Shown here: positions 6,790 to 12,488 of the stretch, piece by piece
Layout of the letters: each line of letters starts with the position of its first letter
Numbering within the stretch: position 1 is the first letter of the stretch
Program-made: the position numbers and the translations under genes
Notes under the pieces: model-generated
What the model was told of the DNA's origin: nothing
The model's input: the letters and a program-made list of their open reading frames with translations, nothing else
The model's database searches: none
Assembly (NCBI GenBank): GCA_903813345.2
Contig: CAIIXF020000439.1
Coordinates: 1 to 12,488, forward strand
Length of the DNA stretch: 12,488 nucleotides
DNA from: Owenia fusiformis
Taxonomy: Eukaryota > Annelida > Polychaeta > Sabellida > Oweniidae
Reading direction: 5' to 3'

Positions 6790-7245
6790 GTGAGGACACA
6801 GAAAGATGAAATTTTAGCAAAGAAAACCTTTTTTAAAGAAGGAGCGTTATGCCATATCTGAAGCAGAAAAGGGAGTTCAATTAGATTCAAGCAATTTACA
6901 AAAGCTGTTAAGATATAATTTTGATGGCATTAGATGACAACTAGAAGGGAACAAGTGTATTTCCTTGTATTAAAGATACGATGGCAATTTATTGTAGAAC
7001 TTTATTAAACATTATGACACCAAGGTTTACTTCGAAATTACTAATGGAACATTTAACACAGGTTGTAAGGGTCCTGCATTTACAATTTTAAAAACTGGTC
7101 ATACAAGTCCAGCACAAACCCTTTTTTGACATTGCTGATGTCCAAAATTCACCTTCCGAATCTTGAGAAAAATAACTTTGAATTTAATGAATCAGTAGGG
7201 AAATATTAAGAACATATACCTGAGACATATAAATCAAAACATTTC
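6754..7245. repeat. Module A, copy 2
   Basis: Collinear with 1-496, apart from a few substitutions, a one-base length change in a T run near 6830 and a 3-bp indel near 7090. Together with B it forms one continuous block (6588-7245) in which a single frame (2 mod 3) carries most protein-like text but is broken by many stops, several shared with copy 1. Similarity ends at ACATTTC. Confidence 0.85.
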
Positions 7246-7268
7246 GGACGAGGAACAATAATGAGAGC

Positions 7269-7679
7269 ATGTCTTTGGCTTGTATTTCTATCACCAACAC
7301 GCTGGTCCGACTATGCAGGTTGAAAACAGTTGTATTTTCTACCGAAATCATGGATTGTCAGTGTCATACTGCTCTGTTTTTTCTTCAAACTTGTTCCATT
7401 CAGTGCAAAGTGAAACGAAAATGTCTTTCTGTGAGAAAATTACAAAACTACATTGTTGCAATTAAGGTGCCCGTTTATATAAAAAGGCGGCAATTCAGCA
7501 CAATAAGGACCATTTTTGAAAACCAGGCATCAGTAAAGCCATTCAAGAAATGTCAAGTCAAGATGGCAATATATGTTTGTGATAGTGAGTTACAACAATT
7601 TGTGGATAGAGTTAGATGTGTTGCAGACAGATGTGGTTGTTGGCTTGTTCAGCTTTTGTTGTACAGAACACGAGTCTAG
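7269..7679 (+). CDS. 136-codon ORF, uncertain, cysteine-rich
   Basis: The longest uninterrupted ATG-to-stop frame in the window, starting 23 bp after module A copy 2 ends. The predicted product is basic and contains many cysteines (for example MDCQCHTALF and CVADRCGCW), with no signal peptide in this frame and no spaced cysteine pattern that I recognise. A competing frame from 7261 gives a short hydrophobic peptide, MRACLWLVFLSPTRW. A TATA-like string within the ORF (7476-7485) argues that part may be promoter rather than coding. There are no clear splice sites at the ends. I consider it about as likely to be a chance ORF as a gene. Confidence 0.25.
   Translation: MSLACISITNTLVRLCRLKTVVFSTEIMDCQCHTALFFLQTCSIQCKVKRKCLSVRKLQNYIVAIKVPVYIKRRQFSTIRTIFENQASVKPFKKCQVKMAIYVCDSELQQFVDRVRCVADRCGCWLVQLLLYRTRV
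7476..7485 (+). promoter_or_regulatory. TATA-box-like string
   Basis: TATATAAAAA followed by GGCGGC is a close match to a core TATA element with a GC-rich 3' flank. Downstream ATGs (7551 and 7563) follow at plausible distances, but only short frames start there. Confidence 0.25.
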
Positions 7680-8055
7680 TGTGGAGTCTAGCCTCCATTT
7701 GTCTAGCCATGTCTTTATTAGCATTTTCTAATTTCTTTATTATTTTATTTTGGTCAGCACACGTAACCATAAATCAACAATAACATTGCCCATTAAAAAC
7801 GATATAATTTTTGTATTCGTCAAAACTCTGTTTATGTATAATATCCTTAACATTTACCAAAATGTGATATTGTTTTTCAAAATGAAAATCCATTATTTAA
7901 GTGCATAAAAAACTGTATTAGGCTAAACTAGGTACTAGGTACCTACTATACTAGGTTACACTAGGCTATAATAGCAGGTTACACTTTTCCCCAGTGGCTG
8001 CAAGAAGTTTGCAGGTGGTTCTTCCGCCCAAATTCATGAACATTTTTAGACAAGG
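7680..8055. other. AT-rich spacer with short ACTAGGT repeats
   Basis: No gene seen. 7921-7985 holds a cluster of imperfect ACTAGG(T/C) motifs (GCTAAACTAGGTACTAGG, then ACTAGGTTACACTAGGC), probably simple local duplication. Confidence 0.5.
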
Positions 8056-8274
8056 TTGAACATGAATTCTTTAATATGTTCAATAAAATCAACTATGACT
8101 GACCAATGTCCAGTAAACCTCCTCAAACCAACCAAAAAAGAAGACAAGCTGGTAAATAGAATTTCCCAGTTCTGGAACAATGTCGCAACAGAGAAATGTA
8201 ACAAATACATTGACCATTTATACAAAGTGATGCCCCAGATGGTGCTGAGGAAGGGAGCTGCATCTGGTCATTAG
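8056..8274 (+). pseudogene. Tc1/IS630-type transposase, C-terminal fragment
   Basis: A 72-codon frame whose last 45 residues read ISQFWNNVATEKCNKYIDHL, then YKVMPQMVLRKGAASGH and TAG. This layout (a tryptophan helix, a YIxHLYKVMP segment, then a glycine-rich last hexapeptide) is typical of the extreme C-terminus of Tc1/mariner-superfamily (DDE_3) transposases. The catalytic DDE core is absent upstream, so this is a 5'-truncated dead copy. The natural stop at the expected family end supports the standard genetic code. The upstream ATG at 8056 is probably incidental. Family assignment rests on memory of the terminal motif, not on a search. Confidence 0.5.
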
Positions 8275-8607
8275 ACATGACACCATCAAAGTAGATGAAG
8301 CCTACTATAAAAAAATAAATAAAAAACTACAACCACTTACTCTTAAATAAAAAAGAGAAATTGGTTTATCAATATTGTGCTTATGTCTGTGTTAGTGTAT
8401 TTGTGTGTGTATCTATTTTGTTTTTGTGATTTGGCAAGGAAATGGCGCTGACCCAAATATAGTGACCAAATTCCTGGAAACAATTAAATTTCCATTTGCA
8501 ATAGTGACAATAATGTTGATGTATTTTTAATTATGGCACTACTCCTTACCTTGCAAATTACAAATATTTGAGACAATATACTCAAAATTAGTTTTGTCTA
8601 TTTTCAG
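8275..8607. other. Spacer between transposase fragment and next exon
   Basis: AT-rich, with AATAAA-type strings at 8313-8325 and 8346-8351, a short GT-rich run near 8396-8412, and a pyrimidine tract ending in an acceptor at 8607. No coding stretch was found. Confidence 0.5.
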
Positions 8608-9100
8608 CTGTAGCACACAACAAATACAGGTCACCAAGAAGCATATACCTTGCTCAAGAAAAAAACAACACAAATGAATTTAAACTTTAGAGAAAACTAA
8701 CAGCCTCACAATTACAATCAAGGAAGAACAGTTCTGAGAGCGATAAGTTATTTTGGGGTGATGTAGGAATATACTTTTTGAGTGAAGAGGAGGAGGGCCC
8801 AAATGATTCAATTAGATTTACACTTGCATGTCCATTTAGAAGTCATCTCCTGGAGGAGAAAATTTCACCGTTGGACAGTTACGTAATTTTGTTTCTTCCA
8901 TTTCTAATCATCAATGTAAGTGACACCTGCCAATAACATATTTTTGTGATTATAAAATTTTTTGTCAGATCTATGCTTGGAAATCTGCACTTGAGCCAAG
9001 TTTTGATAGACCAGTGGGTCAGCAAGTGAGGAAAAGACTGGACTTCAGTGATGATTTTGAGTGGGAGGATGTTGATGATGACCCTAAGCCAGGTGCATAG
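8608..9100 (+). pseudogene. Two-exon coding unit, one internal TAG, unknown family
   Basis: Exon 1 (8608-8915) follows an acceptor TTTTGTCTATTTTCAG. In one frame it reads AHNKYRSPRSIYLAQEKNN, meets TAG at 8688-8690, then stays open for 75 codons: KLTASQLQSRKNSSESDKLF, WGDVGIYFLSEEEEGPNDSI, EEKISPLDSYVILFLPFLII. A donor GTAAGT (8916) and an acceptor TTTTTTGTCAG (8968) delimit a 53-bp intron. Both sides are phase 0, and exon 2 continues the same frame for 43 codons (DRPVGQQVRKRLDFSDDF, then an acidic DVDDDPKPGA end) to TAG 9100. The lone TAG fits CAG to TAG decay, or an internal intron with acceptor TTTAG at 8690. Acidic and serine-rich regions flank a hydrophobic patch. No family recognised; 5' exons lie beyond the transposase fragment or are lost. 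Confidence 0.6.
8916..8968 (+). other. Candidate 53-bp intron
   Basis: It starts GTAAGTGACACC, ends ATTTTTTGTCAG, is AT-rich, and would introduce a stop if retained. Exon frames on both sides, chosen independently from codon texture, join in phase 0. Confidence 0.65.
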
Positions 9101-9143
9101 AATTATATGTCATTTAAAAATTGATTGAAATTAGTCATTTATA

Positions 9144-9329
9144 CAGGGCGTTCAATAAGTATTGCTAATTTTGTTATAACTTTTGTTATCTTGCATATTT
9201 CTTCATGAAACTTTTACAACATAAGCAACACATATTTGACCTTATTCTATCCAAATTTCTGGACAACTGACTTAGTATTGACAAAGTTATGGTTACTAGG
9301 GTAACCATTGTCACGGATACGCGGGGCAA
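9144..9329 (+). repeat. Left terminal inverted repeat (186 bp)
   Basis: Pairs with 10018-10203. The outer 45 bp are nearly identical; the inner part has more substitutions, but strong blocks remain (TTCTTCATGAAACTTT, CAAAGTTATGGTTACTA, GCGGGGCAA). It contains the palindrome ATGGTTAC-TAGG-GTAACCAT (9289-9308). Confidence 0.9.
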
Positions 9330-9452
9330 CCTTAAGGGTTTACATGATCAATTATTGTTATACATCAAATAAACACTTTGATAAATAAAAAGCTGTTGAT
9401 ATGGTCAAATCTTGATGTTGTCAGTTTGAATTATATGTATTATCTAACAGCG

Positions 9453-9792
9453 GTGAAAAGAGATTTGAGAGGAATATCACACTAGAATCTCAATCAGTGG
9501 ATGTCTGCAGTGAACACTGCACATCCCTGGCCACACACTTCAACGTCCTCAAAGAGCAATGTCGACCTATACGGTCCACTAGGATAACGCCCCTGCTCAC
9601 AGATCCTCTATTCTCCTAAATACAATAACAGAGCTTTGCATGGAAGCATTCGCCCCAAGCAGCATATTTCCCAGATAAGGCCCCACTTGATTTTGTTGTA
9701 TTCGCTCCAGTGAAAAGGGATCTGAGAGGAATATCACACCAGAATCTCAATCAGCTGATGTCTGCAGTGAACACCTCCCTAGCCACACACTT
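9453..9792 (+). repeat. Internal duplication inside the mariner core
   Basis: 9453-9540 and 9710-9792 are two versions of one 83-88 bp stretch (shared: GAGAGGAATATCACAC, AGAATCTCAATCAG, ATGTCTGCAGTGAACAC, CCACACACTT). The first carries an in-frame TAG and a 5-bp length difference; the second keeps the transposase frame. This is probably an aberrant-repair or rearrangement product. Confidence 0.85.
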
Positions 9793-9910
9793 TAAGGGTG
9801 GCTTCAAAAATGTGTACCACGAGTAGGTCACCTGCAGACAGCAACAGTGCATTGACACTGAGGGTGCCTATTTTGAGCACCTCATGAAGTTAATATGGAT
9901 CATGAAGTGA
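9662..9910 (+). pseudogene. Mariner-type transposase, C-terminal remnant
   Basis: One frame reads FPDKAPLDFVVFAPVKRDLR, then QLMSAVNTSLATHFKG and KNVYHE, followed by TAG at 9827-9829. It continues with CRQQQCIDTEGAYFEHLMKL to TGA 9910. PDKAPLDF corresponds to the PDLNPLDF motif around the third catalytic acid of mariner-like DDE transposases (the third-acid region appears altered to K-A here). CIDTEGAYFEHL matches the usual CIxxxGxYFExx terminus. The TAG sits where families usually have tryptophan (TGG to TAG). The first two catalytic aspartates are missing. Family-level call is fairly secure; subfamily is not determined. Confidence 0.75.
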
Positions 9911-10017
9911 CTCTGGAATGGATTATTTTTAACTGCACTGCATATCCCAAGAGTTAAACGGCATTAAATGATACTGCTTTCAACACTAAAAATGTCGTCC
10001 AAAGTGACGTCAGAAAT

Positions 10018-10203
10018 TTGCCCCGCATATCCATGATACTGATTACCTTAGTAACCATAACTTTGCTAATACAAATTCGATTGTCTTGAAACTTTCATAG
10101 AATAAAGTCAGATATATGTGCCTTATGTTGTGAAAGTTTCATGAAGAAGAAGCAAACAGAACAAAAGTTATAGCAAAATTAGCAATACTTATTGAACACC
10201 CTG
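10018..10203 (-). repeat. Right terminal inverted repeat (186 bp)
   Basis: Reverse-complement partner of 9144-9329, same length. The palindromic core in the left repeat is degraded here to GATTACCTTAGTAACC. Confidence 0.9.
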
Positions 10204-10205
10204 TA

Positions 10206-10980
10206 TTTACTAAATTTCAAATTGTACATATGATTTTTGTTCTGAATGGATACATTACAATCTAAATATAGGATTGTTTTAGTTAAAGGGAGCATCAGAT
10301 CTATCAGTCTATAGATAGTGACAAAATTGCATTATGATATTAAAGGCAACAATTTTTCACTTATTATGAGATTTGAAAAGTGTGCATGTCCTTTGCATCC
10401 CGTTTCTATAGCAACGGAGGCACATTAGGAAGAAATTAATATCAGATCCTTGACTGAGAGGTATTTAGCTTTAATTTGGTATATAACTTGTCTTCATACC
10501 TCTAGACACTTTAAATTCCTTATTTTCACAAAGTTCCTACTCGTCTAGTACTCCTGGGCAGTGGGCAAATTACAATATCAGGAAATACTTATATTTTTTA
10601 GAAAACATAAAAAAATCTAGCTTAATATATATAATTGTAATCACAGGGCATAACCATTATTGTGAAGATACAAACCAACAGGTGCTCAATTAACCTTTAG
10701 CATGCTACCGGCGTGCGTAATCACCCATGCTTAACAGTTTGAATTTAAACTTTCAAAAACGTTACTTTTTCCTGCCGTTCTTATGATCCAATTAGATTGC
10801 CCGATTTATTCAGTCCTTAAGTAAGGACTTCCTGTTGACCTAGAAATGGCGATGTTTCGAAAAATATTTCTCAATTCAACAATTTAAACAGTGTTTAAGT
10901 CGTTTTTAGTGAACAAATCGTACAAAATGGCGGCCAATATATAACTGTATAATGATCATTAATTAATCTAAATGATATAG
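10206..10980. other. Non-coding; X-box-like site and promoter-like patch
   Basis: No gene. 10402-10415 reads GTTTCTATAGCAAC, a good match to the RFX X-box (GTTnCYATRGYAAC-like). 10812-10829 is a perfect 18-nt palindrome built on AGTCCTTA and TAAGGACT, followed by an ETS-like CTTCCTG. AAAATGGCGGCC at 10924-10935 matches the YY1-type AAnATGGCGGC motif often found near start sites. Two mini-ORFs begin with Met-Ala at 10845 and 10927 but stop quickly. Confidence 0.35.
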
Positions 10981-11104
10981 CAAAGGAGGCTGATGAAAAA
11001 GAACAGTAGGGGTCAATGAACTAGAACAGCAGTTAACCAAGGACCTGAGTGATCTAGAGAAAAGATAGCTTCTCAGTCAAGAAGTGATTGAAGTGTGTGG
11101 AAAA
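10981..11104 (+). pseudogene. Candidate coiled-coil exon, frameshifted
   Basis: It follows a possible acceptor GATATAG (AG 10979-10980). The first frame reads KEADEKEQ, then TAG at 11007; from 11012 a second frame reads VNELEQQLTKDLSDLEKR, TAG (11066-11068), LLSQEVIEVCGK. It ends exactly at a consensus donor GTAAGT (11105) in phase 0. Heptad-like leucines and charged residues indicate a coiled coil. A one-base frameshift and one stop suggest a decayed exon or a misread boundary. The YY1-like patch 45 bp upstream could be its former promoter. Family not recognised. Confidence 0.4.
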
Positions 11105-11418
11105 GTAAGTTTGGGATCTGCACTTTATTGACTAAAATGTTTAGGCCAATCTGGCTTATATCTTAATGCTCATATTCGCTACAGTTCATTCAAAACTTAG
11201 TTACTGTCGTCAAGCTCAGACTGAATGTGAGGATGGCATAAAGTGTTGTGGCTCTCTGTATTTATGGCTTCTGTCAACAGCATTCCAAATACCATGGCCT
11301 ATTTCTCTGATTAATGTAGATTTATTTAGTTTCTTCTCCATAAATCTTGTCACAATTCAATTCATGACATGGCCATTTTGTTACTTGTAATAGAAGTACT
11401 ATTGGGAAAGAACAACAA
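11105..11418. other. No supported gene; probable intronic or intergenic
   Basis: Downstream of the donor at 11105. A 74-codon plus-strand ORF (11166-11390) starts with hydrophobic, cysteine-containing text but lacks splice support. The minus strand has a short hydrophobic stretch near 11250-11190 (TLYAILTFSLSL) without splice sites. Confidence 0.4.
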
Positions 11419-11984
11419 TCAAGTCAGTGAATAATCTTTACCATCCCATGCATTTGATAGATCTGGAAATGAATCAAGTGAAGAATATTTTTTCCCAACA
11501 AAGATATGGGAGAGTATGAATTTCACTTACTGCTAAGAGTAATCACTGTCTGCTTCGCAATCTCATAATGGATGTCCACGTGGTTGAAGAGGTAAATAAC
11601 ATTGGAGGTAGAAATGATTTTCAATATGGAGTCTTAACAATTAATATTACACAATGGCTATAATTTCAAGTAAGATTAACCTCCATTGGAAATTAAGATG
11701 AAATTCCAAATTCACCTGATTCAAAGTGTGTGTCATCTGACATCTTGTTAAGTTCGTTCATCAAGCAGGCATTGATGGTTCTTTTTTAAAATTCATGTTG
11801 ATAAAGTATTTTATGTGGAAAGGACGCTGTATTTTTATTACTTGGTACAAATGATGCATCGTCTCAATTTTTCTTACTACTACTAGGAAGGTACAGCTGG
11901 ACAGAATGGACGTGACGCACTCCTATACCTACATTGTTGACACATCTGATTGGACTACTGGAAATTCTACCAGAAGGACAGTGA
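11419..11984 (-). CDS. Candidate three-exon minus-strand gene fragment
   Basis: Exon a (11984-11878) follows an excellent acceptor TTTTCCTTTAATTTCAG and reads CPSGRISSSPIRCVNNVGIG, then VRHVHSVQLYLPSS, ending at GTAAGA. Exon b (11632-11531) follows a weaker acceptor ATTGTTAAG and reads NVIYLFNHVDIHYEIAKQ, then TVITLSS, ending at a perfect GTAAGT. Exon c (11462-11419) follows ATTCATTTCCAG and reads LSNAWDGKDYSLT, then TGA. All three join in frame (phase 1 at both junctions), giving about 83 codons with the 5' end outside. The composition suggests an extracellular or lumenal beta-rich domain, but I recognise no family. A 71-codon plus-strand ORF (11906-12121) overlaps exon a and is probably its shadow. 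Confidence 0.45.
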
Positions 11985-12275
11985 CTGAAATTAAAGGAAA
12001 ACAATTTCGTCTAAATAGAGCAAGCTGCAGCATGATTGCAGTCTCATTCCACATGTTACATAGAACACATTTAGAAAGCAATGGGTATTCTCAGAAATTG
12101 GATGAGAAAACCTCCATGTAGAGGGATCAAAAATTTAGATTTACATTTCACTCTCTGAGAGATCAAAACCTAGGAACACCTAAAATGAAGGTTTATTAAA
12201 CAAGTGAAATTATCAAAACAAGTACAATGCTCAGCTTCCAACTTTTTATGGATTTGTTAAATATTTTATATTCAG
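11985..12275. other. No supported gene; between exon candidates on opposite strands
   Basis: Upstream intron or flank of the minus-strand candidate, and lead-in to the plus-strand acceptor TATTTTATATTCAG (AG 12274-12275). Nothing else recognised. Confidence 0.4.
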
Positions 12276-12421
12276 GTGCATAAGTTCCTTTAAAAGCTGC
12301 ACAACCCAACACATGTGTCGCTTAAAAATAAGACAAGAAGAAACAAGAAGATATAAAGCACTTTAAAGCACTTGTCTGAAAAACTCAAACCATTGAGTCT
12401 TATGAACTACGAACATGCAAG
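12276..12421 (+). pseudogene. Candidate internal exon with one frameshift
   Basis: A strong acceptor (TATTTTATATTCAG) is followed by an open frame from 12277 reading CISSFKSCTTQHMCRLKIRQ, then EETRRYKAL, stopping at TAA 12364. From 12366 a second frame reads KHLSEKLKPLSLMNYEHAR up to a good donor GTAAGG (12422). The break lies in a 10-bp tandem repeat (AAAGCACTTT then AAAGCACTTG, 12355-12374), a likely slippage site. Basic and leucine-rich text suggests a helical domain. It could belong to the same plus-strand gene as 10981-11104 with exons missing between them, but the phases do not join directly. Family not recognised. Confidence 0.45.
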
Positions 12422-12488
12422 GTAAGGCTATACCAACACAAGGACAAAGCACACCATGGTAGTAGTTCAGCTAGGTGTCCTAAAACAA
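12422..12488 (+). other. Probable start of an intron, cut by window end
   Basis: Begins with the donor GTAAGGCTATACC. The remaining 67 bp show nothing further. Confidence 0.35.

Larger units (their letters stand above)
9144..10203. mobile_element. Mariner/Tc1-like element, 1,060 bp, decayed
   Basis: The ends are CAGGGCGTTCAATAAGTATT and its reverse complement (with CAGGGTG), flanked by TA at 9142-9143 and 10204-10205, the expected target duplication for Tc1/mariner elements. Long inverted repeats (9144-9329 and 10018-10203) enclose a core that carries the C-terminal end of a mariner-like transposase with stops. At 1,060 bp it is slightly shorter than a full mariner and lacks an intact catalytic domain. 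It is therefore non-autonomous or internally deleted and rearranged. Confidence 0.9.

Noticed and set aside
1-7245. Modules A/B as long terminal repeats of a retrotransposon
   Set aside because: The order of the parts is swapped between copies, the ends lack TG...CA and target duplications, and no gag, protease, reverse transcriptase or integrase motif was seen between them.
551-11068. Alternative genetic code with TAA/TAG as glutamine
   Set aside because: Many broken frames would open under such a code, but the transposase fragment ends with TAG exactly at its family terminus, the mariner TAG replaces tryptophan rather than glutamine, and frameshifts coexist with the stops. Pseudogene decay explains this better.
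11906-12121. Plus-strand 71-codon ORF
   Set aside because: It is antisense to the minus-strand exon at 11878-11984, which has a far better acceptor; there are no plus-strand splice signals at matching places.

Overview
This window looks like nuclear DNA from an AT-rich invertebrate animal; a marine invertebrate such as a mollusc is possible but not provable here. There are no bacterial-style operons or ribosome sites. Reading frames are short, and several are bounded by good GT..AG splice signals (introns of 53 to 245 bp). Two Tc1/mariner-class transposon remnants are present, with a minisatellite and several duplicated modules. No complete, confidently named gene is present, and most coding-like stretches carry one or two stops or frameshifts.

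Layout. 1-832: a degenerate module (A, then B) that recurs at 6588-7245 in the opposite order (B, then A), followed by a 66-bp in-frame tandem duplication. 801-1019: more decayed coding-like sequence. 1065-1471: two candidate minus-strand exons that join in phase; a perfect 21-bp-arm hairpin (1086-1132) lies inside one of them. 1639-2419: a small one-pass membrane ORF, then a proline/asparagine-rich stretch and a third coding-like remnant. 2420-5040: largely non-coding, with a 25-bp inverted repeat (2967-3069) and an 8 x 15-bp minisatellite (4441-4560).

5041-5115: possible promoter with three kappaB/Dorsal-like motifs, a palindromic E-box and an E2F-like site. It lies just upstream of a possible two-exon gene of about 110 codons (5226-5668). 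5716-6599: coding remnants with single stops and one frameshift, running directly into the B-A module. 7269-7679: the longest uninterrupted ORF, of uncertain reality. 8056-8274: C-terminal fragment of a Tc1/IS630-type transposase. 8608-9100: a convincing two-exon coding unit with a 53-bp intron and one internal TAG, family not recognised.

9144-10203: a 1,060-bp mariner-like element with 186-bp terminal inverted repeats, TA target duplication and a decayed transposase C-terminus. 10204-12488: an RFX-like X-box, a promoter-like patch, plus-strand exon candidates near 11000 and 12300, and a minus-strand three-exon candidate (11419-11984).

Overall this is a transposon- and pseudogene-rich intergenic region with pieces of perhaps three to five host or selfish genes. 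I see no evidence that the genes work together as a system. Exon calls rest on splice motifs plus frame continuity read by eye.
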